DNA from: UBA9732 sp963599445
GTDB lineage: Bacteria; Spirochaetota; Spirochaetia; Sphaerochaetales; Sphaerochaetaceae
Assembly: GCA_963599445.1 (NCBI GenBank)
Contig: CAVBWZ010000007.1
Coordinates: 1 to 64,000 of the forward strand
Direction: 5' to 3'
DNA length: 64,000 nucleotides
Both the position numbers and the translations under genes were made by a program. This document shows, one piece after another, positions 1-7,589 of this stretch. The notes below the pieces were generated by a model, which saw only the letters and a list, made by a program, of their open reading frames with translations, was not told the origin of the DNA and did not search any database. The stretch's first letter is position 1. Every line of letters begins with the position of its first letter.

Positions 1-274
1 CCTGATCATATCATCTACTTTCTCAGTTCGTTCGAATTGACTAGGAAGCCCTCATGCTTCCAAAATTGGAGCTTGCAACCAACGGCAAAAATGCAATCGT
101 TGCAAACTAATTTCTTAACCTTCTCTTCTCTAATATCTCTGTAAAAATCTGTTGCAGCGCTCGCTCAATTGGAGCGTGCTTGAGTAACATACTCGATTCG
201 TACCAAAAGTGTCAACACTTTTTTTAAAATTTTTTCAAGGAAGTTCAAAAACCTCTTTCGACCCTCTTTTGGCC
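1..274. other. Intergenic, no gene seen
   Basis: No supportable reading frame in either strand. It lies 3' of the minus-strand GDPD gene. A short hairpin CGCTC-aattg-GAGCG sits at 162-176, without a clear T-tract, so I do not call a terminator. The rest is AT-rich sequence with runs of T near 217-235. Confidence 0.6.
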
Positions 275-1075
275 CTATTTTCCATCATTCACGGCATTGG
301 CCAAAAGGCAGGGGTCGTTGCCTATTAGACCATACACGCGCATACCCTTGGGGCCTTCATTGAGAGACACGAGACGCCTTGCATCCTCAACGGTGTTCAC
401 AGTCCAGCAGACCACAGGCATTCCGTGAACCTTATCCAAGTACGAAGGCGAAACCTGCTTGTACTCCGGCTTGAGATAGGAGCTGCGACTCACGATATGG
501 CCCGCCCCATTCCACAGGATTCGAGGGACATCTGAAGCATGGCAGAAGATATCGGCACGAGGGATGCTGCACCTGCACACCGCTCCAAAACGCCTCAACG
601 CAAACGGATTGAACGATGAAACCAACACGCTCCTCTCCACGTTGCAACGACGGATCACCTCAAAGGTCTTCCTGCAAAGCTCAGGATTCACCTTGCCGGC
701 CTTCACCTTGAGTTCTATATCGTATACGAAGCGGTCGCCATACGTCCCAAGAAGCTCCTCCAACAATGGAATGCGCGCGTGCGAGAACTCCGCACCCTTG
801 AAGGAGCCAACATCCACACGCCTAAGCTCGTCCCACGAAAAATCCTCAATCTCACGGTCTATCCCCGCAGTCCTCTTGAGGGAGAAGTCATGCGCAACCA
901 CGACCTCACCGGACTTGCAAAGGTGCACGTCAAGCTCAACGCCGTCCACGCCGGGACTCTTTGCACAGTTGTCGAACGAAACCATGGTGTTCTCAGGGTA
1001 CAGCTGGCTGTATCCACGATGCCCAAACACCAACACCTTCCCTTCACGCCTACACTTCTCAAAAACGCCGTCCAT
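275..1075 (-). CDS. Glycerophosphodiester phosphodiesterase family protein
   Basis: Predicted hydrolase that cleaves glycerophosphodiesters (deacylated phospholipids) to glycerol 3-phosphate and an alcohol. No signal peptide, so probably cytoplasmic. The TIM-barrel GDPD signature is complete: HRG at residues 19-21, E28-N29, ExD at 47-49, catalytic H62 and a later ELK strand near 121. Length about 266 aa fits the bacterial UgpQ-like class. An upstream in-frame ATG at 1087 exists, but GGAGG lies only 5 nt before the ATG at 1075, so I prefer 1075. It diverges from the nucleotidyltransferase gene at 1133, and with pgsA nearby suggests lipid metabolism, though co-regulation is only inferred. Confidence 0.88.
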   Translation of the reverse strand: MDGVFEKCRREGKVLVFGHRGYSQLYPENTMVSFDNCAKSPGVDGVELDVHLCKSGEVVVAHDFSLKRTAGIDREIEDFSWDELRRVDVGSFKGAEFSHARIPLLEELLGTYGDRFVYDIELKVKAGKVNPELCRKTFEVIRRCNVERSVLVSSFNPFALRRFGAVCRCSIPRADIFCHASDVPRILWNGAGHIVSRSSYLKPEYKQVSPSYLDKVHGMPVVCWTVNTVEDARRLVSLNEGPKGMRVYGLIGNDPCLLANAVNDGK

Positions 1076-1132
1076 GCCGTCCTCCATAGGGGAGCCTTAC
1101 GCCTCTCATGCAACAATCTACCCCAAACGCAC

Positions 1133-1891
1133 ATGAAATGCTATCCTTCACACATGCAACCAGACGACGAAACCCTACAGTACATGAACGCAATAAACCC
1201 AAAGACCGATGTCCTTGATACCTGGCTCTCCCAGACACACTCCGCAATCGAAGAGAGGTTTGGTGGCACACAGGGCGTTTCATGCATCATATTCAACGCA
1301 AACCCCTGTACACTGGGGCATAGATATCTATTGGAGATAGCTTCCAAGAGAAGCCACGGAGTTGTAGTGTTCGTGATAGAGGGCAAAACGGACTCAGGCA
1401 GCCTTGGCAACCACGAGACCTCAAACATCGAGATTCCGTTCAAGGACAGATTGGAGCAGACCAATATGTGCGCAAACGGTCTTTCCAACGTTCTGGTCCT
1501 TCCCGGAGGCCCCTATATAATAGGAAGGGACGATTTTCCACCTCAGTGGAGCACGGTCGAGCGAAGCCGGGCGCACTCCTATGCGGTCCTCAACTCCAAG
1601 CTGCTGTGCCAGATGATACTTCCGGGTCTTGGAATCAAGAGTATGTTCGCAGGCGACGAACCTAGGGACGAGATGTCAGAGATGCACCTGAACGCCCTGC
1701 GCCAGCAGTGCAGAGACAAGGGCATCGGTCTAAGGGTTGCAGAGAGGAAAAGGCTTGGGGATAGGTATATCTCGTCGGCTATGGTGCGTTGTGCGGTGTC
1801 CGACAAGGATTGGGATACCGTGCGTGCGGCCGTGCAGCCCTTCGTGTACGAATACCTTAGCGGGTCATGTCGTGGAGGGCTCCGCTCTTGA
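1133..1891 (+). CDS. Citrate-lyase-ligase-like nucleotidyltransferase (CitC C-terminal family)
   Basis: About 252 aa. It matches the catalytic domain of [citrate (pro-3S)-lyase] ligase, which activates acetate with ATP to acetylate the acyl carrier subunit of citrate lyase. Visible hallmarks: N-x-NPCTLGHRYL nucleotide-binding motif near residues 53-64, a GPYIIGRDDFP segment, and ISSAMVR near the C-terminus, matching the family ISASRVR. The N-terminal acetyltransferase-like part of full-length CitC is absent, and no citrate lyase genes (citD/E/F) are in the window, so the real substrate is unknown. The frame stays open upstream across the antisense GDPD gene; the first ATG in the divergent gap is 1133 (alternative 1154), neither with a strong ribosome site. 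The 3' end overlaps the convergent pgsA by 35 bp. Confidence 0.75.
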   Translation: MKCYPSHMQPDDETLQYMNAINPKTDVLDTWLSQTHSAIEERFGGTQGVSCIIFNANPCTLGHRYLLEIASKRSHGVVVFVIEGKTDSGSLGNHETSNIEIPFKDRLEQTNMCANGLSNVLVLPGGPYIIGRDDFPPQWSTVERSRAHSYAVLNSKLLCQMILPGLGIKSMFAGDEPRDEMSEMHLNALRQQCRDKGIGLRVAERKRLGDRYISSAMVRCAVSDKDWDTVRAAVQPFVYEYLSGSCRGGLRS

Positions 1892-2453
1892 CGATGGCCT
1901 TCACGTATATGAGATAGGATGCCACGGATGCGAATGCGGCGAGCGCAAAGAGCACCGTAAGGACAAGCTTGAATGTCGCAAGCGCAGAGGCATCGAGTGC
2001 AAGCATGGAGCACACCCTGAAGGCTATTCCAAGTACGCTGCAAAGTGCATACAGGCAGGTCTTCGCCTTTCCAAAGATGTTGGCGGCCATGGCCTTGCCC
2101 TTGCCCATCATGAGCATACGGGTGAACGACTGGCTGAACTCGCGCCACATGATGAGGATGAAGGCCCACACAGGCATGATGCCGCTTGCAAGGAAGCAGG
2201 TGAAGAACGTAAGGTGGCTTATGACATCCGCAAATGGATCCATGACCTTTCCAAGGTCAGACACCAAGTTCCTCCTTCGCGCTATTTGGCCGTCCAGTAG
2301 GTCCGTAAGCTCCATGACCCCATACATGAGCACAAGCACGACGCTGTAGACCACAGGGGGGAAGGGGCCAAAGACATCCGGAACGAAGAAGAACAGAAAG
2401 AAGAACGGTGCTATGACAAGTCTTGTGACCGTGAGTTTGTTTGGAAGATTCAT
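1857..2453 (-). CDS. pgsA: CDP-diacylglycerol-glycerol-3-phosphate 3-phosphatidyltransferase
   Basis: Membrane enzyme making phosphatidylglycerophosphate from CDP-diacylglycerol and glycerol 3-phosphate, the committed step to phosphatidylglycerol and cardiolipin. The CDP-alcohol phosphotransferase motif D-G-x2-A-R-x8-G-x3-D-x3-D is intact at residues 54-76 (D54, G55, A58, R59, G68, D72, D76). Several hydrophobic helices surround it. The start at 2453 is set by AGGAGG six nt upstream; the frame continues upstream another 27 codons without a ribosome site. It follows the M32 peptidase gene by about 70 bp on the same strand. At 198 aa it is typical length. Another CDP-alcohol transferase of this family (for example phosphatidylserine or cardiolipin synthesis) cannot be fully excluded. 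Confidence 0.88.
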   Translation of the reverse strand: MNLPNKLTVTRLVIAPFFFLFFFVPDVFGPFPPVVYSVVLVLMYGVMELTDLLDGQIARRRNLVSDLGKVMDPFADVISHLTFFTCFLASGIMPVWAFILIMWREFSQSFTRMLMMGKGKAMAANIFGKAKTCLYALCSVLGIAFRVCSMLALDASALATFKLVLTVLFALAAFASVASYLIYVKAIVKSGALHDMTR

Positions 2454-2526
2454 GCTAAGCCTCCTGTGTTTTGCTTTGAAGCCTGACCTTGACCGGCCCT
2501 TGGTTGGACTCCGGTTCGCCCTTGGC

Positions 2527-4041
2527 TCATCCAAAAAGGGTTCTGTACTTGTCTTTTAGATACCTATCGAAATGCGAGGCGTCAAGCGCATGGCCGGAGC
2601 CCTTCTCAATGAGTTCGTTTGCAGGATAGACGGCCCCGAAACGATAGTACCTTTTGGTGAGGTACTCCTTTATTTCCACGAGATTGCCCTGTTTCACGGC
2701 ATCCTTCACGTCAAAGTCCTTCTCCATGTAGTGCCAAAGGTGGGCGTTTATGAGGTTGCCAAGCGCATAGGACGGGAAGTATCCGAACATTCCACCCGGC
2801 CAATGCACGTCCTGAAGGACGCCGCTTTGGATATTGCTTGGCTTTTTGCCCAAGAGCTTGAGGGACATCTCGTCCCACGCCTGAGGCAGGTCGCAAACCT
2901 TGAGGTCTCCATCGAAGAGGGCCTTTTCAAGCCTGAACCTAAGGATTATATGAAGTCCGTATGTGACTTCGTCAGCATTCACCCTCACGTCATCGACCTT
3001 CACGTTGTTGATGGCCCTCATGAAGGCATCGAACTTTATACCCTTGGTCTGGGATGGGAACATGTCGCAGAAGATTGGAAGGTAGTGCTCCCAGAACTCA
3101 GGGCTTCTTGTAACAAGGTTCTCCCAAAGCCTGCTTTGGCTTTCGTGGAACGCCATGTTCACACCGCTTCCAAGGGAGGTCCCCTTTATCCAACCTGAAT
3201 TGGCGCCCATCTCGTAGATGGCATGCCCTCCTTCGTGAACTATGGTCAAGAGCTGGGATGTTACGTTTGGGTCCTCGAACCTTGTGGTTATTCGTATGTC
3301 GTCGCAGCCAACGGTGGAGGTGAACGGGTGCGCGACCTCCCCTATCGAACCCCTGTCGAATTCAAAGCCCATGTCCTCAAGGACACGCCTTGAGAACTGC
3401 TTCTGCTTTTCAATGTCATAGTGCTCGTACAGAAACGCCTCGTCCTTTTGGGACACGGTCTTGGAAGAGCCCTTCACCTCGTCCATCACGGACTTTATGG
3501 TCTTCTCCATGCCGTTGAACAGGCTCTCTATCTGAGCGGAGTCGAACCCCATGTCGTATTTGTCCAGAAGGGTGTCGTAGAGACTGCGTCCTTTGCTTGT
3601 AAGGTGAGCCTCCTCCTTGGTGAGTTCGACAAGCCTCTCAAGATATGGGGCGAACGTCTTGAAATCCCCTGTCTTGCGGGCATCGAACCATTGGTTCTGA
3701 CAGCTGTTGGAAGCACTGCTCAGGTCTTCGACGAGCTTCTGAGGAAGGGCGGCGCTTCTTTCGTATGCCTTCCTTCTCACTCTTACGAGGGCTTTCTGTT
3801 CGTCCGTGGCATCCTTCATGTTGGAAAGCTCCTCAAGGAGCTCCCGCATCCTTTCGCTTGAAGATATCTCGTGGTCCATGGATGAAAGGAACGCCATTTG
3901 GCTGGCCCTCTCGTCTCCACCCTTCTTGCTCATGACCGTCTCGAAGTCATAGCCAAGGACGGCGCTTATATGCCCTATCAAAACGGATTTCCTATCAAGC
4001 TCTTCAAGGGCGTCGAATGCCCTGCGTTCCTTCTGCGTCAT
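2527..4041 (-). CDS. Carboxypeptidase Taq, peptidase family M32
   Basis: Zinc metallocarboxypeptidase removing C-terminal residues from peptides, probably in the cytosol. All family M32 motifs can be read in order: HPF with following DIRITT, the zinc site HEGGH at about residues 269-273, HESQSRLWEN, ADEVTYGLH, and GVLQDVHW with a glycine-rich tail. About 504 aa equals the usual M32 length. I start at 4041 (MTQKERR...), where GGAAG lies 4 nt upstream; the frame extends to 4083 but without a ribosome site. It precedes pgsA on the same strand. No signal peptide or membrane helix is seen. High certainty on family; exact peptide substrates unknown. Confidence 0.92.
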   Translation of the reverse strand: MTQKERRAFDALEELDRKSVLIGHISAVLGYDFETVMSKKGGDERASQMAFLSSMDHEISSSERMRELLEELSNMKDATDEQKALVRVRRKAYERSAALPQKLVEDLSSASNSCQNQWFDARKTGDFKTFAPYLERLVELTKEEAHLTSKGRSLYDTLLDKYDMGFDSAQIESLFNGMEKTIKSVMDEVKGSSKTVSQKDEAFLYEHYDIEKQKQFSRRVLEDMGFEFDRGSIGEVAHPFTSTVGCDDIRITTRFEDPNVTSQLLTIVHEGGHAIYEMGANSGWIKGTSLGSGVNMAFHESQSRLWENLVTRSPEFWEHYLPIFCDMFPSQTKGIKFDAFMRAINNVKVDDVRVNADEVTYGLHIILRFRLEKALFDGDLKVCDLPQAWDEMSLKLLGKKPSNIQSGVLQDVHWPGGMFGYFPSYALGNLINAHLWHYMEKDFDVKDAVKQGNLVEIKEYLTKRYYRFGAVYPANELIEKGSGHALDASHFDRYLKDKYRTLFG

Positions 4042-4111
4042 AAAACTTCCAACTGCTTTTAGTTCTATATGCATATGCGCCAAATGCGCATCGATACGTC
4101 AAATACAAGAA

Positions 4112-4136
4112 GAACTTGCAAAGTCCATGCAAGTTC
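4112..4136 (-). terminator. Terminator-like hairpin after thrS
   Basis: Perfect 9-bp inverted repeat GAACTTGCA ... TGCAAGTTC around a 7-nt loop, 34 bp downstream of the thrS stop. On the minus strand it is followed by a T-rich TTCTTGTATTTG tract. A second palindrome TTTGGAGG-tt-CCTCCAAA lies at 4144-4161. It separates thrS from the downstream M32 gene. Confidence 0.55.
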
Positions 4137-4169
4137 TCCCCTTTTTGGAGGTTCCTCCAAAGGCCCAGC

Positions 4170-5918
4170 TTAGAGCTGAGCCTTGTCTGCAACCATCTTG
4201 TTGATTTCGTTTATGAAGGCCTGGATTTCAAGACCGTTGACCTGCTTTCCACCGCGGTAGCGGACGGAGACCAGGTTTCCAGCCTCTTCCTTCTCGCCAA
4301 CGATCACCGTGTATGGAATCTTCATGTTGGCGGCAAGCCTTATCTTGTTGTTCATCCTTTCGTCGGAAAGGTCTGCGCTGACCCTAAGACCGGCCTCCTT
4401 GAATGTCTTCTCAAGCTTCTTTGCATAGTCGAAGAACCTGTCACCAACAGGAACGATCCTGATCTGCTCAGGAGCAAGCCATGGTGGAAATGCCCCGGCG
4501 TAGTGCTCCAGAAGAACACCAAAGAAACGCTCTATGGAACCAAGAAGGGCCCTGTGGATCATGTAAGGTCTCTTCTCGACACCGTCCTTGTCAACAAACG
4601 TGAGTTTGAAGCGCTCAGGCAGGTTGAAGTCGAACTGCACCGTTGAAAGCTGCCATTCCCTTCCAATGGCATCCTTTATCTTGAGGTCGATCTTTGGACC
4701 GTAGAAGGCTCCGCCGCCTTCGTCTATGTCGTATGAAAGGCCTTCCTTCTCAACAGCCTTCTTGAGGGCTGCGGTTGCAGCCTCCCACTTCTCAGGCTCA
4801 CCGACGGACTTCTCAGGCTTTGTTGAGATGTATGCGTGGATGTCCTGGAATCCAAACGAATGGAGCATGTAGAGGGAGAACCTGAGGACCTCGATTATCT
4901 CCTCGTCCATCTGATCCGGTGTGACGAAGAGGTGTGCATCGTCCTGTGTGAATCCACGTACACGCATGAGTCCGTGGAGTGCCCCGGCCTTCTCGTATCT
5001 ATAGACGGTTCCAAGCTCAGCCCAGCGACAAGGAAGGTCTCTGTAGCTCTTCTTGCTGTTCTGGTAGATCATGATGTGGAACGGGCAGTTCATTGGCTTT
5101 GCGTAGTAGTCGGCCTTGTCCATCTCCATTGGAGGGTACATGCTGTCCTTGTAGAAGCCAAGGTGTCCTGAGGTCTCCCACAGCCAGCTCTTTCCAACGT
5201 GTGGGGTATAGACCATCTCGTAGCCGTTCTTATAGTGCTCTTCGCGCCAGAAGTTCTCGATGAGCTGCCTTACGCGGGCTCCCCTTGGATGCCAGTAGAC
5301 AAGACCAGGACCTGCTTCCTCGTGGAGGCTGAACAGGTCAAGCTCCTTTCCAAGCCTTCTATGGTCGCGCTTCTCCACGTCCTCGAGGTACTGGAGGTAT
5401 GCCCTCAGATCCTTTGGATTGGTGAAGGCGGTTCCGTAGATCCTTGTGAGCATCTGGTTGTGCTCGTCTCCGCGCCAGTACGCACCTGCAATGTTGAGAA
5501 GCTTGAAGGAATCGGCTCTGAGCTCCTTTGTGGATGCAACGTGCGGGCCTCTGCAGAGGTCCGTGAAGTTGCCCTGGTTGTAGACCGTGACGGTCTCGCC
5601 CTCTGGGATGGCTTCAAGGAGCTCAAGCTTGAACTTCTGGTCCTTGAACATCTCTGCGGCCTGCGCACGGGTGACCTCTATGCGTTTGAACTCCTTGTTC
5701 TGCGCAATGATGTCCTTCATCTTCTGTGTTATAGTGTCCAGGTCCTCAGGCGTGAGGTTCCTTGGAAGTTCGAAATCATAGTAGAAACCGTTTTCTATGG
5801 CAGGTCCTATCGCGATCTGGGCGGTAGGAAACATCTCAAGGACAGCCTCGGCCATGACATGGGCCATTGAGTGCCTGATCATCTTGAGCTTTTCATCCTG
5901 AGAGATCTTTTCCGACAT
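4170..5918 (-). CDS. thrS: Threonine-tRNA ligase
   Basis: Charges tRNA-Thr with threonine. The editing domain is recognisable from HSMAH (H16, H20) and C122-R-G-P-H126, which clears mischarged serine. The class II catalytic core carries the zinc ligands C278 (MNCPFH) and H329 (QDDAH), plus a later histidine in MIHRALLGS. The C-terminal anticodon-binding domain (about 480-582) includes IRIVPVGD. At 582 aa it lacks the N-terminal TGS domain found in the 640-aa enterobacterial enzyme, a shortened form seen in several lineages. The start has GGAG seven nt upstream. It is preceded by its own promoter and a palindrome; no T-box fits in the 111-bp gap. Confidence 0.97.
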   Translation of the reverse strand: MSEKISQDEKLKMIRHSMAHVMAEAVLEMFPTAQIAIGPAIENGFYYDFELPRNLTPEDLDTITQKMKDIIAQNKEFKRIEVTRAQAAEMFKDQKFKLELLEAIPEGETVTVYNQGNFTDLCRGPHVASTKELRADSFKLLNIAGAYWRGDEHNQMLTRIYGTAFTNPKDLRAYLQYLEDVEKRDHRRLGKELDLFSLHEEAGPGLVYWHPRGARVRQLIENFWREEHYKNGYEMVYTPHVGKSWLWETSGHLGFYKDSMYPPMEMDKADYYAKPMNCPFHIMIYQNSKKSYRDLPCRWAELGTVYRYEKAGALHGLMRVRGFTQDDAHLFVTPDQMDEEIIEVLRFSLYMLHSFGFQDIHAYISTKPEKSVGEPEKWEAATAALKKAVEKEGLSYDIDEGGGAFYGPKIDLKIKDAIGREWQLSTVQFDFNLPERFKLTFVDKDGVEKRPYMIHRALLGSIERFFGVLLEHYAGAFPPWLAPEQIRIVPVGDRFFDYAKKLEKTFKEAGLRVSADLSDERMNNKIRLAANMKIPYTVIVGEKEEAGNLVSVRYRGGKQVNGLEIQAFINEINKMVADKAQL

Positions 5919-5956
5919 TTGTAATCTCCTTATACAAAGCCATTGGTATTGCTTTC

Positions 5957-5986
5957 ATTGTAAACCAATGGCATGTGTTTTTTCAA
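5957..5986 (-). promoter_or_regulatory. thrS promoter with palindrome over the -10
   Basis: On the minus strand TTGAAA (5981-5986) and TACAAT (5957-5962) are separated by 18 bp. A perfect 9-bp inverted repeat, GCCATTGGT (5939-5947) and ACCAATGGC (5964-5972), flanks the -10. This could be an operator, or a leader hairpin if transcription begins further upstream. Confidence 0.6.
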
Positions 5987-6029
5987 TAACCGCAAAACAG
6001 GCAAGGACTATATAACGGCAATATACCGG

Positions 6030-6914
6030 TCAAAGCCCCTTGAGCCTTGCCTCCACCTCTTCGATGACCCACATTGGAGTGGACGACCCGGAAAGAATGG
6101 CCACGGAATCGAATTGGGCTATCTTTGACAACAGATCGTCATCAAGCCCGGAGGCATTCTCCACGAAGAGCACAGGCCTTCCCGTTTTCTTCACCTCGTT
6201 TGCAAGGTTCCTCGTGTTTGCACTGTCTACACCGCCCACGACAACTGCGGCATCGCATCTTTGGGCCGTAGCCACCGCATCGTCCAATCTCCTCTTGCAC
6301 GCAGGGCACGGGACGTTCCCAAAACCGATATCCTTGAACCTGGCTTTGAGTATGGCTGCTATCCTCTCGTATTCATCCCTTGGAAACGTCGTCTGGGTCA
6401 CGACGAAGACGGAATCATCGTCGTTCAAAGTGTTGGACTTTGCAAAACGCTGTGCATCGTCCACGGATGTAATGAGGTGGGTCTTTGCAAGGACACCTTC
6501 CTCTACCTCAACCCCCTGCAGTCCAAGCGTCTCTGCATGGCCGGCGAATCCAATGACTATGATGTTCCTGCCCTGGGATGCAGCCGCTCTTATGGCATTG
6601 GCGCCCTTGAGCACCGTTGGACAGGTGGAGTCGAGAAGCTCGAACCCAGCATCTGCAAAGGCACGTTTATCAGAATCAGGTATTCCATGGGCGCGAATGA
6701 GGGCAATCCCTGCAGGTGCGTCCTTTGGATCCTTTATGACGCATAGCCCCCTCTCCTTGAAGTAGTCGACGACGTCCTTGTTGTGGATGAGATCCCCTAT
6801 GCTGTAGCATGGCAGGTCCTTGCGCTCTGCTACCCTAAGGCATTCCAAGGCCATATTCACAGTATTGGATACGCCAAAGCAGAATCCCAGAACCTCCCCT
6901 CTTACGACTTTCAT
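6030..6914 (-). CDS. ispH: 4-hydroxy-3-methylbut-2-enyl diphosphate reductase
   Basis: Iron-sulfur enzyme for the last step of the MEP isoprenoid pathway, reducing HMBPP to IPP and DMAPP. The three cluster cysteines are present: C12 (GFCFGV), C98 (STCPTV) and C203 (VPCPAC), along with H44 (LIHN), H76 (RAHG) and the GHAE segment around 125-128 that supplies the proton-relay glutamate. Length 294 aa, no fusion to an S1 domain as found in some anaerobes. Start 6914 follows GGAGGAGG by 7 nt; the open frame extends upstream to 6977 without support. It lies only about 40 bp after a strong terminator for yajC, so its own promoter is not obvious. Confidence 0.96.
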   Translation of the reverse strand: MKVVRGEVLGFCFGVSNTVNMALECLRVAERKDLPCYSIGDLIHNKDVVDYFKERGLCVIKDPKDAPAGIALIRAHGIPDSDKRAFADAGFELLDSTCPTVLKGANAIRAAASQGRNIIVIGFAGHAETLGLQGVEVEEGVLAKTHLITSVDDAQRFAKSNTLNDDDSVFVVTQTTFPRDEYERIAAILKARFKDIGFGNVPCPACKRRLDDAVATAQRCDAAVVVGGVDSANTRNLANEVKKTGRPVLFVENASGLDDDLLSKIAQFDSVAILSGSSTPMWVIEEVEARLKGL

Positions 6915-6952
6915 TGGAGCACCTCCTCCTTGGCGCGGACACCAAGACATCA

Positions 6953-6999
6953 ACAAAAAGGCTCCCTGCCAGGACAAAGCCTTGCAAAAGGGAGCCTTT
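6953..6999 (-). terminator. Rho-independent terminator downstream of yajC
   Basis: Minus-strand stem AAAGGCTCCC ... GGGAGCCTTT (6957-6966 with 6990-6999), followed by TTTTTGTTG. It starts about 23 bp after the yajC stop and ends about 38 bp before the ispH start codon. Confidence 0.88.
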
Positions 7000-7021
7000 C
7001 ACCATTTGGAAGGAAAGAAGC

Positions 7022-7489
7022 TCAGTCCTTCTTCTCCTGAAAATCCTTGGACTCTGTTGCTTCAGAAGCGGCCTCGGCCTTTGGAGCCTCGACCTCAGCT
7101 GGCTTCTCGACCTTCTCGACCTTGTCAGCCTTCTCCTTCTTGGAGGAAGAGGTTGTCTCAGGCTTCTTGTCCAGAATCTGGGAGATTGCGTTCTTGCTGA
7201 ACTCGATCCTTGCGTTGTCATCGACCTTGACGACGACGGTGCTCTCCTTGACGACTGCGACTGTTCCTCTGATACCGCCAATGGTGACGATCTTGTCTCC
7301 CTTCTTCATTGAAGCGAGCATGTCCTTGGCTTCCTTGTCCCTCTTCTTCTGTGGTCTGATGATGAGGAAATAGAAGATAAGGATGATGACACCAAAGGTG
7401 ATGAGGGTTGTGAACATGGAACCCTGAGTGCTGCCTGTCGTCGAAGATGTCGTGGCTGCTGTTCCCATAGCCATTATGAGTGAATACAT
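7022..7489 (-). CDS. yajC: Preprotein translocase accessory subunit YajC
   Basis: Small inner-membrane protein associated with SecDF and the SecYEG translocon. One transmembrane helix (about residues 27-45) is followed by the family signature IIRPQKKRDKE and the compact domain with GDKIVTIGGIRGTV. At 155 aa it is longer than the usual 85-110 aa: the last ~45 residues are a low-complexity tail rich in K, E, A and P. secD and secF are not next to it, unlike the common gene order. AGAGG lies 7 nt before the start, and a near-consensus promoter lies upstream. A terminator follows directly, so it is probably monocistronic. Confidence 0.93.
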   Translation of the reverse strand: MYSLIMAMGTAATTSSTTGSTQGSMFTTLITFGVIILIFYFLIIRPQKKRDKEAKDMLASMKKGDKIVTIGGIRGTVAVVKESTVVVKVDDNARIEFSKNAISQILDKKPETTSSSKKEKADKVEKVEKPAEVEAPKAEAASEATESKDFQEKKD

Positions 7490-7526
7490 TTTCTGACCTC
7501 TCTAGTTTATTTAGACGTTAGGATAC

Positions 7527-7555
7527 AAGATACACGTATGGACGATGATTGTCAA
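7527..7555 (-). promoter_or_regulatory. yajC promoter
   Basis: Minus-strand TTGACA (7550-7555), 17-bp spacer, TATCTT (7527-7532), about 38 bp before the yajC start codon. Confidence 0.8.
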
Positions 7556-7589
7556 ACAACATCGGGCTACGGCATCGGCCTATTCAAGC

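Noticed and set aside
779..1132. N-terminal 118-codon extension of the nucleotidyltransferase frame
   Set aside because: It lies antisense to the well-supported GDPD gene and matches no domain; the CitC-like region begins after the divergent gap.
5919..6029. T-box leader before thrS
   Set aside because: The gap is 111 bp, with no specifier-loop or T-box (TGGNACCGCG-like) sequence; only a simple palindrome is present.
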